DNA of 64,000 bases. Source: G963556115 sp963675945. Lineage in GTDB: Bacteria; Planctomycetota; SZUA-567. This document shows positions 42,407 to 51,949 of the stretch, one piece after another. Each line of letters begins with the position of its first letter. Within the stretch, counting starts at the first letter, position 1. The DNA is taken from the NCBI GenBank assembly GCA_963675945.1, contig OY780932.1:3162001-3226000 (forward strand), in the 5' to 3' direction. The position numbers were made by a program, and so were the translations under genes. The notes under the pieces were generated by a model that had not been told where the DNA came from, searched no databases, and saw only the letters and a program-made list of their open reading frames with translations.

Positions 42407-43357
42407 CTACCATTCAGGAGTGGTAAAATTATCAATATTCTCTTTAGTTACAATATCAAGCGGTATGAAATTAGTCTTCATAATCTTCTTCCCATCCAGA
42501 ATTTCCCGAGCAAGCTCCAGCGAGCGTTTGGACATATTGGTAAAATTCTGCATAATTGTCACATCCTGCACTCCGCTACGTACCTGTTCAAAACCTGCTC
42601 TTGAGCCATCTACCGCTACAAGATAGACGTTCTGCAAGCCGGAGGCCTTCAACGCCTGAATTACCCCAGTAGCTCCGTTATCCCAGTGACAGAATATACC
42701 GTCAATCTCTGCACCCTCTTTCGTGATCATATCTTCAGCTATAGACATAGCCTGATCGGTAGACCACTGCTGAGTCGCCTTGTAATCAATTACATCAATA
42801 TTGGTACCTTTGAGAGCTCCATTAAATCCATCATGCCGCTTATTTTGCGCATCATGTCCAGCTTGCCCACCGATCTCCACTATCTTTGCCTCAGACGGAA
42901 AGTGCTTAATAAACGCCATAGCTGCGGCTTCACCTGCTTGATTATCATTTACACCGACAAAGAAATCACGTATATCTTGCCTATCCTTGGGCAGATCTGA
43001 TGAAAAGAGTCCGATGATGACTCCTTCCTCCCGTGCCAGCATCAATGAGGGTATTATCGCATTGGCATCATTAGGATTGATGAATACCGCCTTTGCTCCC
43101 TGCGCTACCGCATTCTCCACCGCTTGCGCGTTCATTTGGGCATCACCCTTGGCATCAAGAACCACCACTTCAAAGCCATAGTCTTTACCATACTTTTTAA
43201 ATTCCCTTGCAGCAAAGGATTGTGATTCATTGGCCATATCCTGTGAGATAAAAGCCACCTTCACCAATTCCTTATCTGTATCTGCTGCAAAACACCTGGC
43301 TTCACCAGAAAGAAAGAACGCCAGCAACACCATAAACAAAACAGTCAACCTCTTCAT
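42407..43357 (-). CDS. periplasmic sugar-binding protein of the beta-glucoside operon
   Basis: 316 residues from the ATG at 43357, chosen for its GGAGGAG site and for the signal peptide it gives (MKRLTVLFMVLLAFFLSGEA, cut near CFAA-D). Type I periplasmic-binding fold (Peripla_BP_4): VKVAFISQDMANESQSFAAREF, AVFINPNDANAIIPSLMLA and GIFCHWDNGATGVIQALKASG. No lipobox. It feeds the two-permease transporter encoded downstream. Confidence 0.85.
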   Translation of the reverse strand: MKRLTVLFMVLLAFFLSGEARCFAADTDKELVKVAFISQDMANESQSFAAREFKKYGKDYGFEVVVLDAKGDAQMNAQAVENAVAQGAKAVFINPNDANAIIPSLMLAREEGVIIGLFSSDLPKDRQDIRDFFVGVNDNQAGEAAAMAFIKHFPSEAKIVEIGGQAGHDAQNKRHDGFNGALKGTNIDVIDYKATQQWSTDQAMSIAEDMITKEGAEIDGIFCHWDNGATGVIQALKASGLQNVYLVAVDGSRAGFEQVRSGVQDVTIMQNFTNMSKRSLELAREILDGKKIMKTNFIPLDIVTKENIDNFTTPEW

Positions 43358-43501
43358 AATTACTCCTCCAAAAAAAAAAACACAATAATTACACAACATA
43401 TATCAGGCTTCAAATGGTCTGCACCCAAACCCTCCGAATAACAACCTAATTCTATTCATACTATGCAGCCGCAATACTTAACGGCCAATGCAGGACCTTA
43501 T

Positions 43502-44479
43502 TTACTGATATAACAGTTCCATTGCTCCAGTTACTCCAGAATACGCCCCCAACTGCGCCTCATGGAAATACACCGTATACTCATTATTATTATAACTGTT
43601 GAATATATCGTTCGCCCTGCCGAATAGTTTTTCCCCCATAGACAGTAACCCGCCGCTGAAAACAAAACAGTTTATATTAAGCAGTATATAAATGTTGTAG
43701 AGCCACATCCCCATATACTTTGCCATCATCTCCACCGCTTCATGCGCTAAAGCGTCCCCACGCTCATAGGCTTGGTTAATGTGCTCTGAAGTAATATACT
43801 GCCTGCCCCCGGCAAGTTCGGGTATAATCGTACTTCTGCCGGAATCAATCCATTCCTGAATTCTGATAACCACCATCTTTCCTGAACAGAATGAATTGAA
43901 ACATTCAGGATTATTACAGCCGCAGATAACATCCTCCCCACCAGCGGGCATGGTCAGCATATGTCCGCTCTCACCGGACCACCCATAGCTGCCGCGAAAT
44001 ATTTCGCCATTGATGATTATCGCCGAAGAGATCCCGGTACTGACCGGACAATAAACAAAGCTCTCATATTTTTTACCTATACCATGCCGGTACTCCGCCA
44101 ACGCTCCGGCATGGCCGTCATTATCTATTACGATCTGCATATCCTCTCCCAGGTGCTTATGGAGATAGTCGCTCAGCGGAAATTCCTTAATAAGCGGCAG
44201 ACTTCCGGTCTTCACAATAAATCCCTTTTTATAGTATATATGCGAAGGTATGCCTATCCCAATACCGCGCAGATCTCCTACTTGCAGATCATGTGCCTTC
44301 AGCAAAGAGACAAGCTCACTGATCACAGTATCAAAGAATAATTCAGGTTTCAAGGCAGCATCTGAATCCCCCTTCATTTCCGCAAACAGTTTCTTGTTCT
44401 GATCAAATAGACCATAGGCAATCTTCGTCCCGCCTATATCAATGCCTACAGAGACACTCCTTTCTTTCCGTGCTGTCAC
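43502..44479 (-). CDS. ROK-family sugar kinase, possibly a beta-glucoside kinase
   Basis: 325 residues. ATP-binding GIDIGGTKIAYGLF near residue 12; catalytic Asp in VIDNDGHAGALAEY; ROK metal site GESGHM with the cysteine cluster CGCNNPECFNSFCSG. ROK kinases act on glucose, mannose, fructose, N-acetylsugars or, in BglK, on cellobiose and other beta-glucosides. The neighbour is a 6-phospho-beta-glucosidase four bases upstream, and the transporter is not a phosphotransferase, so this kinase is the only visible source of a phosphorylated substrate. That makes beta-glucoside kinase the best inference. Confidence 0.85.
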   Translation of the reverse strand: MTARKERSVSVGIDIGGTKIAYGLFDQNKKLFAEMKGDSDAALKPELFFDTVISELVSLLKAHDLQVGDLRGIGIGIPSHIYYKKGFIVKTGSLPLIKEFPLSDYLHKHLGEDMQIVIDNDGHAGALAEYRHGIGKKYESFVYCPVSTGISSAIIINGEIFRGSYGWSGESGHMLTMPAGGEDVICGCNNPECFNSFCSGKMVVIRIQEWIDSGRSTIIPELAGGRQYITSEHINQAYERGDALAHEAVEMMAKYMGMWLYNIYILLNINCFVFSGGLLSMGEKLFGRANDIFNSYNNNEYTVYFHEAQLGAYSGVTGAMELLYQ

Positions 44480-44483
44480 GTCC

Positions 44484-45872
44484 CTACCTTTCTTTTTCCA
44501 TGAGAGCCAGCACCACAGAATCGGCTGAAGACACTCCCTGCGCTTTCAGTTCCTCAATCTTCCGACTGAACTGCGGCAAATACCTCTCATGCGCCACGAG
44601 CAGTTCATCAAGAATACGTATTGACTCCTTCCCGCTCTCAATCAGCGGATTCAGCGTAAATGCCTCCAGCGCCAAACCATAGTCCCCAGTCAGAGCCGCC
44701 TCAATAACACACTCTTCCATAGCCTTCATCAGCTGGAGCCAGCCCCGCTGTGCTGGACGCATGGTGCCACATGCTAACGGTTCTGCGCCTTTAGCCGAAA
44801 TCAATGACGAGACCTCGACTATCGAATCGACAGGCAGACACGGTATGGCACCCCTATTTTCGGTACTCACAACCATATGCAGATGCCGGTCATTCTGAAT
44901 TGCGCATATACACTCACAAGCGGCATTGCTATAATAGGCTCCGCCACGCGACTCAAGCTGCTCCGGCTTCTCCGCGAGTTCACAGTTCTTATACAGTTCG
45001 AAGAGTTCCCCTTCAACCGCGTACATCTGCTCGGCTCTAGTTCCTCCCTGTCTAAACTCAGCAAGCGAGTGTTCTAGCATCTCCCTGCTCATATAGTAAT
45101 ATCGGTGATAGCCGCAAGGCACTTCCTGCATTGACCGAAGCATCTCCAACGGAAAATCTGTCCTGAATATATTCACCGGCATACCGTTTTCTGGCTCATT
45201 CATATGTTCTATTAACTCTCCGGTAAGATTGTTACCAGCAATATCATATACTTTATGCCAATGAAAATGATTCAACCCTGCAAATCGGTGATGCAACTCT
45301 CTTCTCTCCCGACCAAGCACTGCCGGCTCTTTCATCATGGCTATCTCCGGGACATTACAGAGCCCAATACATTTTTTCCAGCCAAAATGCTTGATAACCG
45401 CTTCAGTAATTATCCCACTGGGATTAGTAAAATTAACCAACCATGCTTGCGGACAAAGCTCACGCATATCCTGAATAATATCCCGAATAACCGGAATTGT
45501 TCTGAAGGCCTTGAGTATACCACCCGCTCCATTTGTCTCCTGCCCCAGCATTCCATGCAGGAGCGGAATACGCTCATCCTTTATCCGCGCCTCAAGCTGC
45601 CCAACTCGCAGCTGAGTCGTCACATAATCAGCCCCTTCCAGCGCTTCCCGCCTGTCCAGAGTAAGATGAACCTTTACATTATAGTGCGAACGATCCCACA
45701 TGCGCTGTGCCAGCGCTCCGACAATCTCCAGCTTTTCTCGGCCTTCCGGGATATCGACCAGCCATATCTCACGCACAGGCAACTCGTCATACCGCTTGAT
45801 AAATCCCTCCATCAGTTCGGGAGTATAACTGCTGCCCCCACCAATGGTAACGATCTTCACTGCATTCTTCAT
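44484..45872 (-). CDS. family 4 glycoside hydrolase, 6-phospho-beta-glucosidase type
   Basis: 462 residues from the ATG at 45872; a TTG nine bases earlier is possible. GH4 enzymes use NAD and a divalent metal. The dinucleotide-binding start is KIVTIGGGSSYTPELMEG; VNFTNPSGIITEAV and the metal-binding cysteine motif CNVP (GLCNVPEIAM) are seen, and GLNHFHW carries a metal-ligand histidine. The CNxP version is the one found in 6-phospho-beta-glucosidases, while alpha-galactosidases and alpha-glucosidases have CHS or CHG. It would cleave phosphorylated cellobiose or similar. First structural gene of the operon, with an operator-like site at 45959-45972. Confidence 0.88.
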   Translation of the reverse strand: MKNAVKIVTIGGGSSYTPELMEGFIKRYDELPVREIWLVDIPEGREKLEIVGALAQRMWDRSHYNVKVHLTLDRREALEGADYVTTQLRVGQLEARIKDERIPLLHGMLGQETNGAGGILKAFRTIPVIRDIIQDMRELCPQAWLVNFTNPSGIITEAVIKHFGWKKCIGLCNVPEIAMMKEPAVLGRERRELHHRFAGLNHFHWHKVYDIAGNNLTGELIEHMNEPENGMPVNIFRTDFPLEMLRSMQEVPCGYHRYYYMSREMLEHSLAEFRQGGTRAEQMYAVEGELFELYKNCELAEKPEQLESRGGAYYSNAACECICAIQNDRHLHMVVSTENRGAIPCLPVDSIVEVSSLISAKGAEPLACGTMRPAQRGWLQLMKAMEECVIEAALTGDYGLALEAFTLNPLIESGKESIRILDELLVAHERYLPQFSRKIEELKAQGVSSADSVVLALMEKER

Positions 45873-46436
45873 GATGTTCAATCCTCATACAAACTAATCC
45901 ATATTACTTTAAATTGAAATTTATCCCCTATTCGGTTATTTTATCAATATATCCATTCTGTAAACCGTTACATTTTTGCATTAATTAACCGCCAGAGCCT
46001 GCCAGTCAGAATACCTGGTAATTACTTCAACTCCAACACAACGGTAATATATGAATAAATCCTCACAGACCACCATTCTCACCATAAACCTGATTTATAC
46101 TGAACTGCTATAGTATATGCTAATCCTGCTCCCAAAGCTTATACCGATCCTCCGCCTCAATAGAAATTATACAGAAGACTGCACCAGCAAGTGCCTCTTC
46201 CAGTAAAGAGCGACAGCCACGGTATAATCCAGCTCAACGCCGATAAGATAATCCCAGACGATACTCTCCACCTTCCATACCGTCTCAAGATTAATAGCAC
46301 AAAGGACGACAGTGCGTATTATAGTGCCAGGCTTTTCAAGATATCATCTAAAGTTTCCAGACCGAACATCGAACTCCCGGCTCCGCTAAGCATAATTCTA
46401 TGCCCCACACTCACCCTGCTGCATAATCTTTTGCTA
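45873..46436. other. control region upstream of the GH4 gene
   Basis: About 560 bases between the GH4 gene and the downstream end of the LacI-type gene. It holds an operator-like site at 45959-45972. The remainder shows no gene I believe in. Confidence 0.45.
45959..45972 (-). promoter_or_regulatory. LacI-type operator before the GH4 gene
   Basis: TGTAAACCGTTACA, 87 bases before the GH4 start. It matches the two sites upstream of the LacI-type regulator gene (47450-47463 and 47576-47589) in the TGTAA-N4-TTACA frame. Confidence 0.7.
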
Positions 46437-47435
46437 TCAGCTGCCAGCAACCGTTGAGCCGCGAATTATAAGTTCATAATCCATAATTACCTTCTCGGGA
46501 AGATCCTGCTTATGCTCAACCCTCTCCAACAAAAGCTCCATAGCTCTGCATCCCATCCTATAAGTAGGCTGCGCTATCGTTGTAAGTTCTGGTTCACACA
46601 TCTTGGAAAACCGTATATTATCAAAACCGACAATCGCAATATCCTCTGGAATTTTCAGCCCCTTCTGCCTGAAAGCCTTGAGCGCCCCGATCGCCATCGG
46701 ATCAGAAATGGCAAACACAGCCGTTGGCCTATTCTGCATTCGCATAAACTGCTCGGCACACTTCATCCCACTGCCGTAACCATAATCGCCAAACTTTATC
46801 AATTCCGACTCAAATTCCAGTCCCGCATCCTGTAGCGCCTGCATGTAACCCGACTGACGATGAGCAGCTGAATAATAATTCACCTTAGAGCTTATCAGGC
46901 CTATCCGAGTATGCCCTAGCGACGCCAGATGTGAAACCGCATCATAAGCCGCAGACGCATTATCAATAGTAACATACGGCACTCCTGCAGCATCAATATA
47001 CTCGCTGCACTGTACCACCGGATACAACCTCCCCAGCTCCTCAAGCTCGCAGTCATCCATCTCCTGCGACATAAGCACAGCTCCGTCGACTAGCTTGAAC
47101 TTGAGCAAATTCAGGAAATCCCGTTCCAACTTCCTGTCAGATAGGGTATTGCAGACTGTTACCGTAAAACCATTGTTATTGGCCACAGCAGCAATACCGT
47201 TAACCGCGTGAGCATAGAAAGGGTTCGAGATACTAGGCAGCAACACCATGATTATCTCGGTAGCATTGCGCCGCAGATTTCTCCCCATCATATTCGGGCT
47301 GTAGTTTAGTTCTTGTATCGCTCGCTCCACTCGCGCTCTTGTCTCATCAACAACCTTGTCACTATGATTTAGCACCCGTGAAACTGTTGCTACCGAGACT
47401 CCTGCTGCTTTTGCTACCTGCTGAATAGTTGACAT
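46437..47435 (-). CDS. LacI-family regulator of the beta-glucoside operon
   Basis: 332 residues from the ATG at 47435, which has GGAG before it and gives the usual MSTIQQVAKAAGVSVATVSRVL start, with HTH at 4-23, hinge NYSPNMMGRNLRRN and a sugar-sensing domain (IIMVLLPSISNPFYAHAVNGI; FAISDPMAIGALKAFRQKG; IVGFDNIRFSKMCEPELTTI). A longer frame from 47507 is unlikely. It probably represses itself and the operon at 45881-38848 through the TGTAA-N4-TTACA sites. Confidence 0.9.
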   Translation of the reverse strand: MSTIQQVAKAAGVSVATVSRVLNHSDKVVDETRARVERAIQELNYSPNMMGRNLRRNATEIIMVLLPSISNPFYAHAVNGIAAVANNNGFTVTVCNTLSDRKLERDFLNLLKFKLVDGAVLMSQEMDDCELEELGRLYPVVQCSEYIDAAGVPYVTIDNASAAYDAVSHLASLGHTRIGLISSKVNYYSAAHRQSGYMQALQDAGLEFESELIKFGDYGYGSGMKCAEQFMRMQNRPTAVFAISDPMAIGALKAFRQKGLKIPEDIAIVGFDNIRFSKMCEPELTTIAQPTYRMGCRAMELLLERVEHKQDLPEKVIMDYELIIRGSTVAGS

Positions 47436-47449
47436 CACAAGCTCCTTGA

Positions 47450-47463
47450 TGTAATGGATTACA
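47450..47463 (-). promoter_or_regulatory. LacI-type operator over the regulator's own leader
   Basis: TGTAATGGATTACA, 14 bases upstream of the regulator's ATG, overlapping the ribosome-loading region. Supports autorepression. Confidence 0.7.
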
Positions 47464-47575
47464 TACACTATAACAAATTCGAATATATTATGCGTAAAAA
47501 GAGCCACCTATCAACAAAAATCCAGCAAAATTTGCGAAAACACAGATGAAAACCACACAGAAACTTAGAAAGCAA

Positions 47576-47589
47576 TGTAACGGATTACA
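47576..47589 (-). promoter_or_regulatory. second LacI-type operator upstream of the regulator
   Basis: TGTAACGGATTACA, 126 bases upstream of the copy at 47450, a spacing that would allow looping by a tetrameric LacI-type repressor. Confidence 0.7.
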
Positions 47590-47994
47590 AAGTTACTATA
47601 CCTCAGTCCCTTCCTTAAGCAAGTAAAAATTATTTTTATTTTCTAATCTACCGTGAGCGATCTGATATGCCTTAGTTCTTCCAAATTATTAATATGTGAC
47701 GCAAAAAATATAGAAAGATGGATATCCGCAAAGCATCTAAACTTAAAACCTGAAAATAGAGAATGCTACCTGAAAAGTCGCCTTTGAGCAAAGATTTGCT
47801 CAAAGGCGTAAATATGATCCTCCTGACTTACAACAAAACCTGTTAATCCAAATCAGTCGTCAAGCCTACAGGCTGTAGCCTGTAGCGGGTACAAAATTAC
47901 ATCTCAACTAACCCTATCATTCTTAATATATCGGAATGCCCCCCCCATCAACCAACGACCTTCAAGAATTCAAGCATCAATCGATAAGTATCAA
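47590..47994. other. intergenic region with hairpins
   Basis: About 400 bases. It holds the long terminator stem at 47779-47808, a smaller hairpin CTACAGGC/GCCTGTAG at 47866-47885, and an eight-C run at 47939-47946. No gene recognised. Confidence 0.45.
47774..47808 (-). terminator. terminator hairpin of the oligosaccharide transporter operon
   Basis: CGCCTTTGAGCAAA and TTTGCTCAAAGGCG form a long perfect stem with a very short loop; ACTTTTC follows on the minus strand. It lies about 190 bases behind the OppF-like gene. Confidence 0.65.
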
Positions 47995-48996
47995 CTAATC
48001 CAGATGATTGCAGCGCACAAATCTCCCGTCATCAACCTCTACTGCTTCTGGAAAATGCTCTAAACATATTTCAGTCGCTTTCAAACAGCGCGGAGTAAAC
48101 GGGCAACCTTTACTCTCCGGATTCCACTGCTGAATCTCCGACCGCCCTTTTTCTTTGAGTTCTACCAAGCCCTCACGCTCAGGATCCGGCGCCGCTGATA
48201 TCAATAATTGAGTATACGGATGTACCGGATTATTGACCACCTTATCAACATCGCCCCACTCTACCATATGCCCGCAATACAGTACAATAATCCTATCGGA
48301 GAAATACCGCGCTGTAGCAATATCATGAGTAATATATAAGAATGACTTCTTGTCCATTACCTTCATCGAATTCATTAGATTCAATACCCCCAATCGAATT
48401 GAGACATCGAGCATGGATGTAGGCTCATCTGCAAAAATAACATCAGCCCCAATCGCCAGTACCTTCCCAATAAATGCTCTCTGTTTCTGTCCTCCAGATA
48501 GTTGATGTGGATATTTTTTCTTCTGCTCCACAGCCGGTATTAGGCCAACCATCTCCATAATCTCATCAATTCTTGCGGCAATATCACGCCGTTTTTTCAT
48601 TCCATGATATAACTTTAACGGACGTGACAAAGTATACTCAATACTATGCAATGGGTTCAGCGCGGAAAATGGATCCTGAAAAATCATCTGCACCTTTTCC
48701 CGATAGTTTGAGTAATCTTGTTTTGACTCAAAATTATGTACATCCTTGCCCGCATAACGCATTGATCCGGAAGTAGGCTCATGCACCCGCATAGCTATCC
48801 TGCAAAGTGTCGACTTACCGCACCCGGATTCCCCAACCACCGCCAATGATTCTCCTGCATACATTTTGAATGAAACATCATTCAACGCTCGCAATGTTGT
48901 TGTTCCGGCAAAAATTCCGCCTGATTTCTGCACCGTAAAATCCATGACAATATTATTTGCTTCAAATACAGGAGTACGTTCAGCAGTATTACTCAT
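47995..48996 (-). CDS. Opp/Dpp-type ABC transporter ATP-binding protein (OppF-like)
   Basis: 333 residues. Walker A GESGCGKSTLCR, the signature LSGGQKQRAFIGKVLA, Walker B VIFADEPTSMLDVS, and the C-terminal oligopeptide-transport domain with a cysteine motif (CPFTPRCLKATEICLEHFPEAVE) known as oligo_HPY. It pairs with the OppD-like ATPase; start and stop overlap by TAATG. In carbohydrate clusters this transporter class moves oligosaccharides. Confidence 0.9.
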   Translation of the reverse strand: MSNTAERTPVFEANNIVMDFTVQKSGGIFAGTTTLRALNDVSFKMYAGESLAVVGESGCGKSTLCRIAMRVHEPTSGSMRYAGKDVHNFESKQDYSNYREKVQMIFQDPFSALNPLHSIEYTLSRPLKLYHGMKKRRDIAARIDEIMEMVGLIPAVEQKKKYPHQLSGGQKQRAFIGKVLAIGADVIFADEPTSMLDVSIRLGVLNLMNSMKVMDKKSFLYITHDIATARYFSDRIIVLYCGHMVEWGDVDKVVNNPVHPYTQLLISAAPDPEREGLVELKEKGRSEIQQWNPESKGCPFTPRCLKATEICLEHFPEAVEVDDGRFVRCNHLD

Positions 48997-49970
48997 TATT
49001 CTGCCCTCCCCTCTCTAAGTTGATTATGACAACATACAAAATTATGCTTATCCGCACCAATTGTCGGTTCATAACGTCTGCATTCAGCCGAAACTTGAAA
49101 ACACCTATCTTGAAATCGACACCCCTGAGGTAACTTGGATAGACTGAGCGGAGATCCTGGAATACCTTCCATATACTTGATCTCCCCATGCAAGGAAGGG
49201 AAGGAATTTTTTAGCCCATATGTATATGGATGTCGAGGATTATACAGAATCTGTTTTGCCGGAGCCATCTCACAAATTTTTCCTGCATACATCACCGCTA
49301 CTGTATCACAAAATTCCATCATCAAGCTCAGATCATGAGTTATAAAGAGAATAGAAAATTCAAAATCCTCCTTCAATTCGTAGATCTTCTGAAGGATTTC
49401 TCTCTGCACCACAGTATCCAACGCAGTTGTCGGCTCATCAAGAATCAAAAGCTTGGGCTTCAAAGCTAGAGCCATCGCGATAATCGCTCGCTGTCGCATA
49501 CCACCTGAAAACTGATGTGGATAATCCCGCAACCGCTCAGGAGCAATATCAACAATCTTCATAAGTTCTGCAGATCTATCAAACGCTTCACCTTTATTCT
49601 TGGTTATTCCGTGGTATTTGAATATTTCATAGAACTGCTGATCAAGTCTGACAACAGGATTGAGGCAATTCATCGCACTCTGGAAGACCATGCTCATCTC
49701 TTCCCAGCGAAATTTTCGCAATTCTTCCGAATTGAGACTCAACACATCGGTACCCTCAAGTATAATTTCACCGCCGGCGATAATCGCCGGTGGGCGATGT
49801 AGGCGCATGAGCGAGTACGCAATAGTACTCTTTCCACATCCAGACTCACCAGCAAGCCCCATTATCTCTTCTTTATTAATAGTAAACGAGACCTCATCAA
49901 CCGCTCTAACCCTCCCGTTCATGGTAATATAATCCACAGAAAGGTTATTTACCTCCAATAATGGTTTCAT
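48996..49970 (-). CDS. Opp/Dpp-type ABC transporter ATP-binding protein (OppD-like)
   Basis: 324 residues. Walker A GESGCGKSTIAYSLMRL, signature FSGGMRQRAIIAMALAL, Walker B LLILDEPTTALDTVVQ, and the C-terminal cysteine motif CRFQDRCFQVSAECRRYEP. Together with the OppF-like protein it drives the transporter. The ATG follows immediately after the permease stop. Confidence 0.92.
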   Translation of the reverse strand: MKPLLEVNNLSVDYITMNGRVRAVDEVSFTINKEEIMGLAGESGCGKSTIAYSLMRLHRPPAIIAGGEIILEGTDVLSLNSEELRKFRWEEMSMVFQSAMNCLNPVVRLDQQFYEIFKYHGITKNKGEAFDRSAELMKIVDIAPERLRDYPHQFSGGMRQRAIIAMALALKPKLLILDEPTTALDTVVQREILQKIYELKEDFEFSILFITHDLSLMMEFCDTVAVMYAGKICEMAPAKQILYNPRHPYTYGLKNSFPSLHGEIKYMEGIPGSPLSLSKLPQGCRFQDRCFQVSAECRRYEPTIGADKHNFVCCHNQLREGRAE

Positions 49971-50855
49971 TTACACCATACCTTTCTTCTGCAGACGATA
50001 ATAATTCGACATAATCTTATGCACTTTTAATTTAGGATTTGATATCTCATCAATTGAAAAATTAATCAGTGTAAGCCCCGCACCAAGCATTATCAGCCCC
50101 ATACACGGCCCGAGCAACTCCCACCACGCCCCAACTCTGAGAGCAGCCGAATTCTGAGCATTGAAGAGCATTATACCCCAGGTAGTAGAGAGAGGGTCGC
50201 CAAAGCCAAGAAACTCCAGCGTAGCTTCAGCCATAATTGCATATATCACCGTACCGACAAAGAGACTGCTTAGAATCGACATCATATTCGGCATTACCTC
50301 AAAAAACAGCCTTCGAAACTTGGTCTCGCCAAGTGTTTCCGCAGCATACACAAACTCCCGTTTTCTAATACTCATTGTCTGACTCCGGATAACCCTGGCT
50401 CCCCATGCCCAAGAGGTCAAGCCGATAATCAACCCTATGATAATTGGAGATATCTTTCCCAGCAGTGCAGCCATAACCAATAGAAGCGGGATATTCGGAA
50501 TAACCATAACAATATTTATCAAGGTCGCAATTATATTATCAACAACCCCACCAAAATACCCGGCACACAAGCCGACAATCATCGCCAAAAATAATGTTAT
50601 TGACGCCGCGACCACCCCTACCACAATTGAAGTTCGCCCACCATATAATGTTTGAGCAAATACATCCCTTCCTAGTTGTGTCGTACCCAATACATGCTCT
50701 CTCCCCGGTTTTTCATAGGTTTTCCCTATTCTTTGAATAGGATCATAGGTGGTAATAACCGGAGCAAGAACACACCCAAGAACCACCATCAACAGTAAAC
50801 TGGCTCCTACTGCGAATTTTTGATTCTGTTGTAATAAATCAAATAGTCTTTTCAT
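49971..50855 (-). CDS. Opp/Dpp-type ABC transporter permease (OppC-like)
   Basis: 294 residues, six predicted membrane segments. EHVLGTTQLGRDVFAQTLYGGRTSIVVG is the family marker after the first segment, cited here as GTTQLGRDVF, and the ATPase-coupling loop is seen in VIRSQTMSIRKREFVYAAETLGE. Lies between the OppB-like and OppD-like genes with almost no gaps. Confidence 0.92.
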   Translation of the reverse strand: MKRLFDLLQQNQKFAVGASLLLMVVLGCVLAPVITTYDPIQRIGKTYEKPGREHVLGTTQLGRDVFAQTLYGGRTSIVVGVVAASITLFLAMIVGLCAGYFGGVVDNIIATLINIVMVIPNIPLLLVMAALLGKISPIIIGLIIGLTSWAWGARVIRSQTMSIRKREFVYAAETLGETKFRRLFFEVMPNMMSILSSLFVGTVIYAIMAEATLEFLGFGDPLSTTWGIMLFNAQNSAALRVGAWWELLGPCMGLIMLGAGLTLINFSIDEISNPKLKVHKIMSNYYRLQKKGMV

Positions 50856-50857
50856 AT

Positions 50858-51847
50858 TTATTTCCCCTGCCTCCTCAATCTGGGATCAAGAACATATACA
50901 AGAACATCAGCAAAGAAGTTCATCGAGAGTACAAGCATTGTAATCAACAGCAATAACCCCTGGATAAGCGGATAATCTCGCGCCGCCAGAGCCTGATACA
51001 TCAGTAACCCCAGTCCAGGATAATTAAATATCATTTCAACAACGATAGAACCGCCAAAGATATACCCCATACTCATTGCAAATGAGGTTACGAGAGGAAG
51101 CATTGCATTTCGCGCACCATATCCAAGCATAACTTTTTTATCCGGAACACCCTTCCCCCATCCCATAACGATATAATCCTCTCCAAGCTGATTGATCATA
51201 TTCGCCCGCATGCTCATAATATTTCCCAGACTGGTAATAACAATTACCGTTGCTGGGAGTATCGCGTGATACAACACACTGGATATAAACTCCCAGCTAA
51301 ATTCAGGAAATATCATATTGTCATACGCATACCCGGTTGGGAACCACTTAAGTTGACTGCCAAATATCATATATACCCCAAGGGCTGTTACTATCGCCGG
51401 GATATTTGCCAGAATCTGCCCGGAAATTGAGACAATACTATCAAACCATCCGCCTCTATTCCACGCCACAAGTATACCCAGTATCGTTGTTATCACATAT
51501 GACACCGCCACAGACGAACCGACAAGCAAGATAGTCCATACCAAATTTCTTGAAATTGCAGTAATTACACTCATGGGATAGAATTTAATCGATGTCCCCC
51601 AGTTACCCTGCAACATATTTCCAATATAATCCAGATAGCTCTTCCATAATGGCTGATCAACGAAACCAAACATTCGCTCAAAAGCTTTAATTGTATCCTC
51701 ACTTACCGTACCACCATTTGAATATAACGAAGCGATCAACAGCTGCACCGGATTCCCCGGCATCATTCGCGGCAAAAAAAAGTTGATAGTTATTGCCGCA
51801 AAGAAGGCTATGAAGTAAAACCCAAAGCGCTGTAAAAAATATCTCAT
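50858..51847 (-). CDS. Opp/Dpp-type ABC transporter permease (OppB-like)
   Basis: 329 residues with six membrane segments. N-terminal MRYFLQRFGFYFIAFFAAITINFFLPRMMPGNP is the family start, shortened here to FFLPRMMPGNPV; the coupling loop is SMRANMINQLGEDYIVMGWGKGVPD. Two bases separate it from the next permease gene. A terminator-like hairpin lies upstream, between it and the binding-protein gene. Confidence 0.92.
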   Translation of the reverse strand: MRYFLQRFGFYFIAFFAAITINFFLPRMMPGNPVQLLIASLYSNGGTVSEDTIKAFERMFGFVDQPLWKSYLDYIGNMLQGNWGTSIKFYPMSVITAISRNLVWTILLVGSSVAVSYVITTILGILVAWNRGGWFDSIVSISGQILANIPAIVTALGVYMIFGSQLKWFPTGYAYDNMIFPEFSWEFISSVLYHAILPATVIVITSLGNIMSMRANMINQLGEDYIVMGWGKGVPDKKVMLGYGARNAMLPLVTSFAMSMGYIFGGSIVVEMIFNYPGLGLLMYQALAARDYPLIQGLLLLITMLVLSMNFFADVLVYVLDPRLRRQGK

Positions 51848-51872
51848 CTTACCTTTCCCTTAAAAATAGGCA

Positions 51873-51907
51873 ACAAAAAGTGCAGGGACGAGGACGCCCC
51901 CGCACTT
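51873..51907 (-). terminator. attenuator hairpin after the binding-protein gene
   Basis: AAGTGC-A-GGG pairs with CCC-C-GCACTT (one mismatch); on the minus strand TTTTTG follows. It lies between the solute-binding protein gene and the first permease gene and should stop part of the transcripts. Confidence 0.7.
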
Positions 51908-51949
51908 CATTACTAACATTTTATTAATTCAAGTTCTTATCTTTAACTA

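Noticed and set aside
46191..46457. 88-residue plus-strand frame between the GH4 and LacI-type genes
   Set aside because: No ribosome site or recognisable composition, and it runs into the LacI-type gene on the other strand.
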